The position numbers and the translations under genes were made by a program. Of a stretch of 39,958 bases of DNA, positions 23,670 to 31,671 are shown piece by piece. The notes beneath the pieces are model-generated. The model saw only the letters and a program-made list of their open reading frames with translations. It had not been told where the DNA came from and made no database searches. The first letter of the stretch is position 1, and each line of letters begins with the position of its first letter. The stretch comes from Metasolibacillus sp. (lineage in GTDB: Bacteria > Bacillota > Bacilli > Bacillales_A > Planococcaceae): NCBI RefSeq assembly GCF_025291715.1, contig NZ_JAMBIZ010000033.1, forward strand, positions 1 to 39,958, given 5' to 3'.

Positions 23670-26055
23670 CAGTCTCTCCTTTCTTTGCCTTTAATTTAAT
23701 CAATGTATAAATTCCTAAGCCAGCAATAAATAACACGACAACTTCAAGCATCGTATCAAATGCACGGAAATCCCCTAAAATCGTATTAACGATATTTTTC
23801 CCACCAGCTAAATTATAGGAATCCTCAAAATAAGCCGAAATTGGCTCAAACTTTTCATAATGTAAAACACTTAATCCAACAAGTGTTACGGTCGCTCCTA
23901 CGAAAATAGAAATAGTTGCCTTCGAAAACTTCACTGCTCTTGATACTTTTTCCTTCGTTAAATCTGGTAAGAACTTAAAGCACAGTAAGAACAATGCTGT
24001 CGTTACTGATTCAACAACGAGCTGTGTCAATGCTAAATCTGGTGCACGAAACACAACGAAGAAAAAGGCAACCGAATAGCCAAGTACACCATTCAGTAAA
24101 ACTGTCGTAATACGCCCCTTAGCAAATAACAATGCCACGGCAGCAAACACCATAATTAGTAATAAAATCATCTCATAATACTCAACAGGTGAATCCTGCG
24201 ATGGACTCCAAGTAAATGCATCACTTACTACAAAATAGCCTGCAACAATTGTCACAAATATAATGTAAATATAAGCAAAATAATACGTTAAATTGCCATT
24301 CATATATAAGCGAGTAAACCAGCCCGACTTCGACTCAGCGAAGCCAATAATACGCTCATAGTATGCATTCAATGTATACTTTTGTGAGAACAATTGGTAA
24401 ATTGCACGCCACTTTGGCAGCGAGCGGTATAAAAGGATACCGATAATAATCACACCAATTGTCATAAACAATTCCGTACCAATATGGAAGTGTTCAATTG
24501 GCACTGTTAGCTCCTCCGCTGGGAAGCTTGGATAAATGCTTTGCATCGCAGGCGCTAAAATATTGCGTCTTAAAATATTTGGGAAGAAGAAAATACCAAT
24601 AACAAATGCTACTAACACAAACGGTGAAATTAGCATACCAATAGGTGCTTCATGCGGTGGCTTTTCTAAACGATCTGGTTGCAGCTTGCCGAAAAATGTT
24701 CGACCGATAATAATCACGCAATAAACAAATGTGAAGACACTTGCTGTCCATGCAACAACAGGGAAAATAAAGCCAAAGCTTTCAACAGAGAAAATATTTA
24801 ATTGTAAAATATCTACCGTTGCTTTAAAAAACATTTCTTTACTTAAAAAACCATTGAATGGTGGCAAGCCTGCCATCGACATACTGCCAATCACTGCAAT
24901 TGTAAATGTAAACGGCATTAATGCCATCAAGCCGCCCAGTCGACGAATATCGCGCGTCCCTACTTCATGGTCCACAATGCCGACCATCATAAAGAGCGCT
25001 CCTTTGAATGTGGAGTGATTAATTAAATGGAATAACGCAGCAAATGTTGCTTGCGTATAAATTAATGATTCGGAACTGTAGCCTAATGCATGTGCAGCAG
25101 AGCCAAGCCCAAACAATGACATAATCAGCCCAAGCTGACTAACTGTGGAATAAGCTAATAATGCTTTTAAATCGAATTGGCGCACCGCGTTAAACGAGCC
25201 CCAGAACAGCGTAACAATACCGACACCAGCGACTGTCCAAAACCATACTTCATGTCCACCGAAAACAGGTGACATACGCGCAACTAAATAAATCCCTGCT
25301 TTTACCATAGTTGCAGAGTGTAAATATGCACTAACAGGTGTTGGTGCCTCCATTGCGTCTGGCAACCAAATATGGAATGGGAATTGTGCTGATTTTGTGA
25401 AAGCACCTAAAAGCACTAATAGCATTGCTGGAATAAATAGTGCGTGCTCTTGAATTATGCTGACATTTGCAATTAATTCACGTATGCTAAACGTACCCGC
25501 AATTGTATATAAAGTTAAAAAGCCTGCTAGCATTGCGACGCCACCTGTTACCGTAATCGTCATTGCTTTACGTGCACCAGCACGAGACGCTTTACGATGG
25601 TGCCAAAATGCAATCAGCAAAAATGACGATACGCTTGTCAGCTCCCAAAATGCATAAAGCACCATTAAGTGATCTGAAAAAACGACGCCTAGCATGGCTC
25701 CCATAAAGAGCAATAGATAGCAATAAAAATGATGAAGTGATTCTTTTGTTGATAAATAAAAAATTGAGTACAAAATGACTAAGCTACCAACCCCAGTAAT
25801 GAGCAAGCTAAAAATCATGCTTAGCCCGTCTAAATAGGTTGTAAAGCTTATGTTAAAAGAGGGGATCCACTCATAAGTTTTTGTAAATGTTTCACCATTC
25901 GCTATACGAGGGATATATGTAGTTAATATACTAAATAAAATGACCGGCACAGCTAAGACAAGCCAGCCGATATGTACTTTATTAAATCGCCTATATATGA
26001 ACGGAATAGCAGCCGCCATTATAAACGGTAAAAGTATTGCAAGTTCAACAATCAT
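23656..26055 (-). CDS. mrpA: Na+/H+ antiporter subunit MrpA
   Basis: A 799-aa, about 20-helix subunit. The first 500 residues are NuoL-like (YAFWELTSVSSFLLIAFWHHR with the key Glu; KSAQFPFHIWLPDAMEAPTPVSAYLHSATMV with Lys and His). The C-terminal part carries the MrpA-specific region with FFFVVFRAPDLALTQLVVESV. Start ATG 26055 with AGGAGG 9 nt upstream. First gene of the seven-gene operon that exchanges Na+ (or K+) for protons, giving alkali and salt tolerance and pH control. Transcribed from the promoter at 26209-26237, with a leader of about 150 nt. Confidence 0.95.
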   Translation of the reverse strand: MIVELAILLPFIMAAAIPFIYRRFNKVHIGWLVLAVPVILFSILTTYIPRIANGETFTKTYEWIPSFNISFTTYLDGLSMIFSLLITGVGSLVILYSIFYLSTKESLHHFYCYLLLFMGAMLGVVFSDHLMVLYAFWELTSVSSFLLIAFWHHRKASRAGARKAMTITVTGGVAMLAGFLTLYTIAGTFSIRELIANVSIIQEHALFIPAMLLVLLGAFTKSAQFPFHIWLPDAMEAPTPVSAYLHSATMVKAGIYLVARMSPVFGGHEVWFWTVAGVGIVTLFWGSFNAVRQFDLKALLAYSTVSQLGLIMSLFGLGSAAHALGYSSESLIYTQATFAALFHLINHSTFKGALFMMVGIVDHEVGTRDIRRLGGLMALMPFTFTIAVIGSMSMAGLPPFNGFLSKEMFFKATVDILQLNIFSVESFGFIFPVVAWTASVFTFVYCVIIIGRTFFGKLQPDRLEKPPHEAPIGMLISPFVLVAFVIGIFFFPNILRRNILAPAMQSIYPSFPAEELTVPIEHFHIGTELFMTIGVIIIGILLYRSLPKWRAIYQLFSQKYTLNAYYERIIGFAESKSGWFTRLYMNGNLTYYFAYIYIIFVTIVAGYFVVSDAFTWSPSQDSPVEYYEMILLLIMVFAAVALLFAKGRITTVLLNGVLGYSVAFFFVVFRAPDLALTQLVVESVTTALFLLCFKFLPDLTKEKVSRAVKFSKATISIFVGATVTLVGLSVLHYEKFEPISAYFEDSYNLAGGKNIVNTILGDFRAFDTMLEVVVLFIAGLGIYTLIKLKAKKGETDVEN

Positions 26056-26425
26056 ATGCCAAAACCTCCTAGATTAAAAATGATGCATGACCATAATGTT
26101 TAATATCAGTTTTACTAAAAAATATATTTTCTATCCATTAATATTTTGACTATTATTACTTACAGCAATTTGTTACCAATTCACTTGACTAACGTTACAA
26201 CTCATAGCATAATAGTGTGTCATAAAGAGCAAGTCAAAATAAAAAAATTTTTTAGTGTGCAGTGCCCTTTGCAAGCCAAAAATACATCATATAAGAAAAG
26301 TATACACTAGAATATGACGGAATGCACTGCAATGGCTTCGATATTCGCTCATTTACACTAGGTTTTTCAAAATTGATAACTGGAGTGTCGTGTTTACAAA
26401 TATAATAAAGAGGTGCAAAACTATC
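26056..26425. other. Intergenic region between mrpA and the USP gene
   Basis: 370 nt without a gene. It holds the interlocked promoters at 26185-26237, leaders of about 150 nt to the left and 200 nt to the right, and inside the right-hand leader an 8-bp inverted repeat (TGCAGTGC at 26258-26265, GCACTGCA at 26324-26331). No coding frame or known riboswitch is evident. Confidence 0.5.
26185..26237. promoter_or_regulatory. Interlocked divergent promoters sharing one -10
   Basis: Plus: TTGACT (26185-26190), 17 nt, CATAAT (26208-26213). Minus: TTGACT (26232-26237), 17 nt, TATTAT (26209-26214). The two -10 elements occupy the same bases and the -35s flank them symmetrically, so RNA polymerase can sit in only one direction at a time. 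Confidence 0.65.
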
Positions 26426-27112
26426 ATGAAGCATGTTAAAAGCAGAATGGACGAAAGTATTTTAGTTTGTGTGTACTACGGACTTAATGGCGAACGTCTA
26501 ATCCGTCGAGGGCATAAGCTCGCAACATTACTTGACTGTCCTCTATATGTTTTAACAGTAGATGCTAAGCCTATCGACGCATTTGATGCAGAAAAATCGG
26601 GCTACATCGAACAATGGAAGCAGCTAACAAGTGAATTAGAGGTTGAAGAGTTTATTATTCGCGATAACGAGAAACTACCTATCCATAAAGTAATTACAGA
26701 AGTAGCAATGCAACATAATATTACACAAATCATTGTAGGTCAAAGCGCACAAAGCCGTTGGGAGGAAATCACAAAGGGCTCATTCTTAAATGTCTTATTG
26801 CGTGAAATTCCTTTTGTTGACTTCCACATCGTGGCTGTCAAACGCCCGACAGAGGATGAGTCATTCGATATTTATGAAAAAGGCGTTCGTGCTTATTTAA
26901 TTTGTGACAATGGCGAGTACAAAGTTGCCTTTACTTGTCCAAAATTTGCCTCAATCGAGGGGATTTTCTTTAAAGAAATCGGCACAGATTTCGATAATGG
27001 CATTTTCAAATTCAATTTTGAAGGAAAAATGCATGAGCTAGATATCGTAGAGGGTGCTGTAACAAATCCTCAGGTGATTCCAGTGAAATGCAAGCCATCG
27101 CTAGCTCGTTAA
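26426..27112 (+). CDS. KdpD-like universal stress protein domain protein
   Basis: A 228-aa soluble protein. It starts with an ESILVCVYYGLNGERLIRRGHKLA segment like the USP domain of KdpD sensor kinases and continues with the nucleotide-loop motif IIVGQSAQSRWEEITKGS. The C-terminal 75 residues are an additional beta-rich domain. No kinase or membrane part, so it is a stand-alone USP. The ATG at 26426 has AGAGGTG 10 nt upstream. It is divergent from mrpA with overlapping promoters, which fits a role in K+/Na+ homeostasis; nucleotide (possibly c-di-AMP) binding is an inference. Confidence 0.78.
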   Translation: MKHVKSRMDESILVCVYYGLNGERLIRRGHKLATLLDCPLYVLTVDAKPIDAFDAEKSGYIEQWKQLTSELEVEEFIIRDNEKLPIHKVITEVAMQHNITQIIVGQSAQSRWEEITKGSFLNVLLREIPFVDFHIVAVKRPTEDESFDIYEKGVRAYLICDNGEYKVAFTCPKFASIEGIFFKEIGTDFDNGIFKFNFEGKMHELDIVEGAVTNPQVIPVKCKPSLAR

Positions 27113-27121
27113 ATAAAAAAG

Positions 27122-27150
27122 CTGTAGGAAAGATTTCATCCTTCCTACAG
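27122..27150. terminator. Bidirectional terminator
   Basis: CTGTAGGAA pairs with TTCCTACAG; T-rich tracts flank both sides (TTATTTTT on plus, CTTTTTT on minus), between two convergent genes. Confidence 0.78.
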
Positions 27151-27156
27151 TTATTT

Positions 27157-27579
27157 TTAGTATTTCTCATTCGCCTTAATGCCTCGAAGATTTTTATCTA
27201 ATATATAAACATCTCCTCTATTTATCTTATCTGTAATGTGGTAAATATTGAATAACGATTTATCAATATATCTACCTAAATATGCCTCTTTAAACTCATG
27301 CGGTCCTCCGTCATAGCCCTTCGCTCTTGTAAAGCTCATTGCTTGCGATTCTGACATTTTCTTAAGCCCTTTTAAATTGCTAATATCAAAGCGTTGTAGT
27401 GTTGGATTTTTAGAACCAGAATAGGGTGTAACTTCAACTTCTATGTAGTCTGAATCTGTTTGGGGGAAATCCCCAAGTGGTACACTAGAACTATGCGCAC
27501 TCGTTACAGGTACTAACAGTCCTACTAATAGAAGAAGGCTCAAAAACCCAGAAAGCAGCCATTTATTTTTATAAACCAT
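27157..27579 (-). CDS. Small secreted protein, unknown
   Basis: A 140-aa exported protein: signal peptide (helix at about 6-24, cleavage probably near VTSAHS), then a mature domain of about 115 residues with KMSESQAMSFTRAKGYDGGPHEFKEAYLG and FNIYHITDKINRGDVYILDKN. I do not recognise the family. The compact basic-acidic end resembles C-terminal domains of polymorphic toxins, but no catalytic set is clear. The ATG at 27579 has GAGGG upstream; an ATG at 27591 overlaps that site. Its promoter is interlocked with that of the divergent DUF4279 gene. Confidence 0.65.
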   Translation of the reverse strand: MVYKNKWLLSGFLSLLLLVGLLVPVTSAHSSSVPLGDFPQTDSDYIEVEVTPYSGSKNPTLQRFDISNLKGLKKMSESQAMSFTRAKGYDGGPHEFKEAYLGRYIDKSLFNIYHITDKINRGDVYILDKNLRGIKANEKY

Positions 27580-27592
27580 ATAATCCCTCATT

Positions 27593-27630
27593 TTGTAAAA
27601 TATTATAACATTATGTTATAATATTTTCAA
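27593..27630. promoter_or_regulatory. Interlocked divergent promoters in a 27-bp palindrome
   Basis: A 13-bp perfect inverted repeat with a 1-nt centre (27599-27625) contains both -10 elements. Plus: TTGTAA (27593-27598), 18 nt, TATAAT (27617-27622). Minus: TTGAAA (27625-27630), 17 nt, TATAAT (27602-27607). The two promoters overlap fully and face outward, so they should exclude each other. The palindrome may also bind a repressor. Confidence 0.68.
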
Positions 27631-27667
27631 ATACTTCAAAAAACTATTTAGATAGGAGAATTACAAT

Positions 27668-28099
27668 ATGTTACCACTAGATACTACAATAAACGCATAT
27701 TTTTGTATTTATGGGGATGATTTCTCTGTAGATAAATTCACTCAGGAAATGGAAATAACACCTACCACTACTCGAAATCAAGGTGAAATTTTTATGAAAG
27801 GCACAACAAAGCATGTTAGCTATACAACTGATTGGGTTTATGAAACAGGCGATCAATTAACAAATAATCCACTTATACAACTACATGAATTAGTAGGTCC
27901 ACTTAACAAAAAAATTGATGTGATTAATCACTATAAAAAGAAATTTAATTTACAGTCACAAATTGTTATCGTTATTCGTTTCACCGAATATCAAACACCA
28001 GGGCTTCATTTTGATCATAAACTAATTAAATTTGCTTATGAAACGAATTCGCCATATTCAGTTGATATTTATTGTAATGTACAGCCTGAGAGCATCTAA
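27668..28099 (+). CDS. DUF4279 domain-containing protein
   Basis: A 143-aa soluble protein with the DUF4279 pattern: an N-terminal YFCIYGDDFSVDKFTQEMEITPT strand-helix, a central DWVYETGDQLTNNPLIQLHELV, and a C-terminal LIKFAYETNSPYSVDIYCN. DUF4279 proteins are often found singly in Bacilli and some sit in immunity-gene positions, but no activity is established. AGGAG lies 8-9 nt before the ATG. Divergent from the small secreted protein with overlapping promoters. Confidence 0.8.
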   Translation: MLPLDTTINAYFCIYGDDFSVDKFTQEMEITPTTTRNQGEIFMKGTTKHVSYTTDWVYETGDQLTNNPLIQLHELVGPLNKKIDVINHYKKKFNLQSQIVIVIRFTEYQTPGLHFDHKLIKFAYETNSPYSVDIYCNVQPESI

Positions 28100-28159
28100 A
28101 AAACCCTTTTAGAGCAATTCAGATTTGCTGGGAGCAATAGATATTTAGCATAAAGGTTA

Positions 28160-28197
28160 AGGCTGTCTAAAAAAGATAGTATCTTTCCAGACAGCCT
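28160..28197. terminator. Terminator hairpin, GCTGTC family
   Basis: AGGCTGTCT pairs with AGACAGCCT, with a further AAAGAT/ATCTTT inner stem. It lies between the DUF4279 gene and the convergent MFS gene and is related to the hairpins at 34223 and 37491. Confidence 0.65.
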
Positions 28198-28205
28198 CCT
28201 ATACT

Positions 28206-29411
28206 TTATATCCCCACATTCGCCGCCTTATCCTTCGGCAACCAAAACGCAACAAACAATAATAAGGGCAGGCATGAAATGGCAATAATTGTTGCGACAA
28301 TACCATATTCATCAATTAACATCCCCGTTGCAACAGCTCCGATTGCCCCCATACCAAATGATAAACCGACCGTCAAGCCAGCCATCGTGCCAATTTTAGT
28401 TGGTACCAGCTCCTGCGCATAAACAACTGTGACAGAGAAGCTAATCATAATTAACGTACCGATAATCACTAGAAGCACTGGAACGAGCCATAACGGCATA
28501 TAGGGCAATGCTAAACAAAATGGTGTTGGTGCAACAACCGATACCACAATCACATTTTTACGTCCAATTCGATCTGACAAAGGACCGCCGAGAAATGTTC
28601 CTACAACACCACAAGCCATAAAAATAAAAATGAAAATCTGTCCAACTGGAATTGTTAAGCTATACTCCTCCACTAAATAAAATACATAAAAACTCGTAAT
28701 ATTTGTCGTATAGAAGGAGCGTGCAAAAATAATAATAAACAGCAAGGCCAATGCCATTGTTACTTGCTTTTTTGTCAACGGTGGCAATGATGAAATCAGT
28801 CGACGCTTCACTTTCGATAGCTTCTCTTCCTCTAGCTGTGCCTTATACCATAGCGAAATTTTGGTAAGAATCACGATGCCGATAGCTGACAATGCTAAAA
28901 CAACAGAGGCTCCCTTCATGCCAAATGGCAGCAAAATAAAGGCACTAATCAGCGGGGCTAATGCTTGTCCAGAATTGCCTCCTACTTGATAAATCGACTG
29001 TGCTAAGCCACGCTTCGTCCCAGCAGCCATATAAGACACACGCGAGCCTTCAGGATGGAAAATAGCTGAACCAAGTCCTAAAAAGAGTACTGCAACGAGG
29101 ATTACCCAATAGCTATGCGCTAAAATCAGCATCGCTACGCCAATGAAGGAGCTGACCATGCCAATAGGTAACGCATATGGCATTGGTTTTTTATCTGTAA
29201 TAAAGCCAACGACAGGCTGTAAAACAGAGGCAAACATATTTAACACAAAGGAAATTAAGCCTAGCTGCGTAAAGGTTAATCCTAAACTATCCACTAAAAG
29301 TGGAAACATCGCAGGTACAACAGACTGCATCGTATCATTAATTAAATGACAAATGCCGATTGCAACCATCATCGCATAAATTGGTTGATTATATTTTTCA
29401 GTTGTATTCAT
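28206..29411 (-). CDS. MFS transporter, fosmidomycin-resistance (Fsr) type
   Basis: A 401-aa, 12-helix major facilitator. The motif HLINDTMQSVVPAMFPLL near the N-terminus, FHPEGSRVSYMAAGTKRGLAQSIYQVGGNSGQALAP in the middle and GGPLSDRIGRKNVI are typical of the Fsr subgroup. Drug export is the family's role; the real substrate is unknown. ATG 29411 matches the family start, but the ribosome site is weak; a longer frame opens at 29444. Divergent from the DUF421 gene, with a small inverted repeat ATGCT-4-AGCAT at 29431-29444 between them. Confidence 0.85.
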   Translation of the reverse strand: MNTTEKYNQPIYAMMVAIGICHLINDTMQSVVPAMFPLLVDSLGLTFTQLGLISFVLNMFASVLQPVVGFITDKKPMPYALPIGMVSSFIGVAMLILAHSYWVILVAVLFLGLGSAIFHPEGSRVSYMAAGTKRGLAQSIYQVGGNSGQALAPLISAFILLPFGMKGASVVLALSAIGIVILTKISLWYKAQLEEEKLSKVKRRLISSLPPLTKKQVTMALALLFIIIFARSFYTTNITSFYVFYLVEEYSLTIPVGQIFIFIFMACGVVGTFLGGPLSDRIGRKNVIVVSVVAPTPFCLALPYMPLWLVPVLLVIIGTLIMISFSVTVVYAQELVPTKIGTMAGLTVGLSFGMGAIGAVATGMLIDEYGIVATIIAISCLPLLLFVAFWLPKDKAANVGI

Positions 29412-29485
29412 AATTTTATTCACGCTTTCTATGCTGTATAGCATATATACTTTTCGCTCATGCTATGTGATAAGGAGTGATATAC

Positions 29486-30193
29486 ATGGACATAGGCGAA
29501 ATTAATTTTTGGGAAATGATGTTCCGCACAACGGTTACGTTTATTGCCCTGCTCATTTTAGCTCGAATTATTGGCAAAAAACAACTAAGCCAATTGACGT
29601 TTTTCCACTACACGACAGGCATTACCTTTGGTTCCATTGCAGGAGAATTATCCTCTCAAAAGGAAACCCCTTTTTGGGATGGGATGATTTCGCTCATTTG
29701 GTGGTCCATTTTAACAATTTTGCTCAGTGCCATTGCTTTAAAATCAACAAAGATGCGCGTGCTTGTTGATGATAAGCCAACAATTCTTATTCATAATGGT
29801 GTTATCTCTGAAGCAAACTTAAAGAAAGCAAGGCTCCATTTAGATGAATTGACGATGCTGTTGCGTGAGCAAAGCATTTTTTCAGTAAACGAGGTTGCCT
29901 ATGCTGTTTTTGAAACAAATGGAGAGCTTAGCGTTATGAAAAAACCCCCCTTTGCAGAGGCAATAAAAAAGGATACGCAGGCCAATTTAACCCCACCTCT
30001 ATGTATGCCAACAGAAGTGATTTCCAATGGGCGAATTATCTCTGAAAATTTGCAACAGCTTGATTTAACAGAAGAATGGCTGTTGAAAAAGCTCCGTAAT
30101 AAAAAAGTCGATGATGTGGAGCAGGTTCTTTTTGCACAAGTGTTGGAAGACCATTCACTTTATGTTAGTACGAAAACTAATCAATCTCCATAA
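29486..30193 (+). CDS. DUF421/YetF family membrane protein
   Basis: A 235-aa protein with three N-terminal helices and the family signature LARIIGKKQLSQLTFFHYTTGITFGSIAGEL, then the cytoplasmic YetF C-terminal domain (PTILIHNGVISEANLKKARLHLDELTMLLREQ). Homologues include B. subtilis YetF, YdfS and YrbG, several linked to sporulation or spore properties. AAGGAGTG lies 8 nt before ATG 29486. It overlaps the opposite CBS gene by 17 nt at the 3' end. Confidence 0.88.
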   Translation: MDIGEINFWEMMFRTTVTFIALLILARIIGKKQLSQLTFFHYTTGITFGSIAGELSSQKETPFWDGMISLIWWSILTILLSAIALKSTKMRVLVDDKPTILIHNGVISEANLKKARLHLDELTMLLREQSIFSVNEVAYAVFETNGELSVMKKPPFAEAIKKDTQANLTPPLCMPTEVISNGRIISENLQQLDLTEEWLLKKLRNKKVDDVEQVLFAQVLEDHSLYVSTKTNQSP

Positions 30194-30875
30194 TATCAAT
30201 CGGTGTCACCATGCCAATAAGCTTTTGGTGCGGGCGACCATGCTCTGTAATCAACAGTGCTTCATAACGTTGCCCGCGCTCCACCCCTTGCTTAAAAATC
30301 TCCTCTGCCTCATACACCGTCATCGTCTTGCTAATAAATTTATAATTTTTAAGCTTTCTCTCATGAAATAAAATATCCTGCAATGTTACATGCTTCGCCC
30401 AATTCCCTTTACCCATTGATGTTGCAAGCCAATTCGTTATACCGACTGTCGTAATTAACCCTTGAAATTGTTGCCCTGTATATATAGGAAATTGTGTATA
30501 TTTACGCTTACGAATGACCTTCAGCATATATGTAAGTGAATCCGTTGTCTGAAAAGCCGTGACATGCTTGCGAAACAGCTGCCCTACAAGCTTTGGCTTT
30601 GCTAATGCAGCATCAATCGCCTCAATTTCCTCCACAACCTGTATATGCGGTTCTGCGATGACAAAATCAATCGACGTTCGATGATGCACAATAGCATTGC
30701 GCAAATCAGCATAAGCACGTAAATCATCCTCATATTTTTGCACAAGTGGATTTTTCCTTCGTGCCCTATCCAGCAAGCGATAAAATGGCATATACTCTTT
30801 GACATCAGCTATCTCGCGCAATGTATGGTCAATCCGATTAAAAGCAGTGATAAATCGATCAGAGTTTGTAGACAT
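30177..30875 (-). CDS. HEPN-like/CBS-pair protein
   Basis: A 232-aa cytoplasmic protein. The N-terminal 100 residues are helical and carry DLRNAIVHHR, the RN-x3-H pattern (R-x4-H) of HEPN domains. The C-terminal 110 residues contain two CBS motifs (one around YTQFPIYTGQQFQGLITTVGITNWL, one around YEALLITEHGRPHQKLIGMVTPIDIMEI). CBS pairs bind adenine nucleotides, so the helical part may be nucleotide-controlled. AGGAGGGG precedes the ATG. Whether it is a ribonuclease is unknown; HEPN domains can also be non-catalytic. Confidence 0.75.
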   Translation of the reverse strand: MSTNSDRFITAFNRIDHTLREIADVKEYMPFYRLLDRARRKNPLVQKYEDDLRAYADLRNAIVHHRTSIDFVIAEPHIQVVEEIEAIDAALAKPKLVGQLFRKHVTAFQTTDSLTYMLKVIRKRKYTQFPIYTGQQFQGLITTVGITNWLATSMGKGNWAKHVTLQDILFHERKLKNYKFISKTMTVYEAEEIFKQGVERGQRYEALLITEHGRPHQKLIGMVTPIDIMEID

Positions 30876-31008
30876 TTAGCCCCTCCTTACCTTGCATAAT
30901 TATGATATATTATAGTCCTAATTTTCGGATTTTGAAATATTATTGCCAAAAAGAGGACGTCCGAAAAATCATTTTGGGACGCTCCCTTTGCGACGAGGAT
31001 GGTGACAA

Positions 31009-31139
31009 TTTGCTCCTGCGATTACTCGTCGCAGTTAAAACCATTTGCTCCTGCGGTTACTCGTCGCAGTTAAAACCATTTGCTCCTGCGGTTACTCGTC
31101 GCAGTTAAAACCATTTGCTCCTGCGATTACTTGTCGCAG
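31009..31139. repeat. 35-bp tandem repeat with hairpins (about 3.7 copies)
   Basis: Units start at 31009, 31044, 31079 and 31114. Each reads TTTGCTCCTGCG(G/A)TTACT followed by (C/T)GTCGCAG, and the full units end in TTAAAACCA. Within every unit CTGCG and CGCAG can pair around a 9-nt loop. Copies are contiguous, so it is not CRISPR. Confidence 0.9.
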
Positions 31140-31206
31140 AAAAGCTCTATTGTAACCACCGCAGGAGCACAATTTTAATCAAAAGTTGACTATGTAAAAA
31201 AGCGGA

Positions 31207-31236
31207 GCCGCCCAGAAAGTTCACTTTCTGGACGGC
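31207..31236 (-). terminator. Terminator after the phosphatase gene
   Basis: A 14-bp stem (31207-31220 with 31223-31236, one G-U) with a 2-nt loop. On the minus strand CCGCTTTTTTAC follows. Confidence 0.75.
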
Positions 31237-31245
31237 CCCTCTACA

Positions 31246-31659
31246 TTATTTATATAATTTTTCCAATGCCTCATGCATATTTGAACGAATATTTGCTGAC
31301 GGGCGAGCTTCCTTTACAAGCTGCTCAGCACTTTGCACATCATTTGCTAGTCCTAGCTCTAGCAATACAGCTGTTGCCATAACACTTGCTCTGCCATTCC
31401 CACTACCACAATGGATATAAATATTTTTTCCAGCCTCATATGCTTCTTTAATCCCCATAGCACCCGCCTGAATGCTTCCAGCTAAATCCTGTTCAACAAT
31501 TGGGGAACACATAATCGGACTTGTTGGCATTTCTCCATCCTGTACAGCATTCGCACGAACATCATAGACAATCTCAATATTTTCCGCTTCTACAGCATCC
31601 TTAGCATCTGCTGCACCACCAAAGAAAATACGTCCCTTTACTAATTCATCGTAGCTCAT
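31246..31659 (-). CDS. Protein tyrosine phosphatase-like protein
   Basis: A 137-aa protein with the P-loop CX5R motif HCGSGNGR (Cys84, Arg90) and the preceding IYIHC strand of the dual-specificity/tyrosine phosphatase fold. An Asp-containing loop (VYDVRANAVQDGEMP) upstream resembles the family's general-acid region. The usual Ser after CX5R is replaced by Ala. Two ATGs in tandem; 31659 has better spacing from GGAGG than 31662. It lies 12 nt after the PfkB kinase gene, so the two are probably co-transcribed. Confidence 0.8.
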   Translation of the reverse strand: MSYDELVKGRIFFGGAADAKDAVEAENIEIVYDVRANAVQDGEMPTSPIMCSPIVEQDLAGSIQAGAMGIKEAYEAGKNIYIHCGSGNGRASVMATAVLLELGLANDVQSAEQLVKEARPSANIRSNMHEALEKLYK

Positions 31660-31671
31660 CATTGACCTCCA

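Larger units (their letters stand above)
30876..31245. other. Intergenic region holding a repeat array
   Basis: 370 nt with no convincing gene: a leader-like stretch, a segment GCGACGAG (about 30990-31000) complementary to the repeat arm, the 35-bp tandem repeat, a reversed end-piece (CGCAGGAGC near 31160) and the terminator at 31207. Open frames here are broken by the 35-nt period, which is not a multiple of three. Confidence 0.6.

Noticed and set aside
26252-26434. Minus-strand 60-codon open frame in the mrpA/USP intergenic region
   Set aside because: No ribosome site or family pattern, and it overlaps the USP leader and start.
30902-31108. Plus-strand 68-codon open frame across the repeat region
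   Set aside because: The 35-nt period shifts frame in each unit, there is no family resemblance and no ribosome site.
31009-31139. CRISPR array
   Set aside because: Units are directly contiguous with no unique spacers, and no cas genes are nearby.
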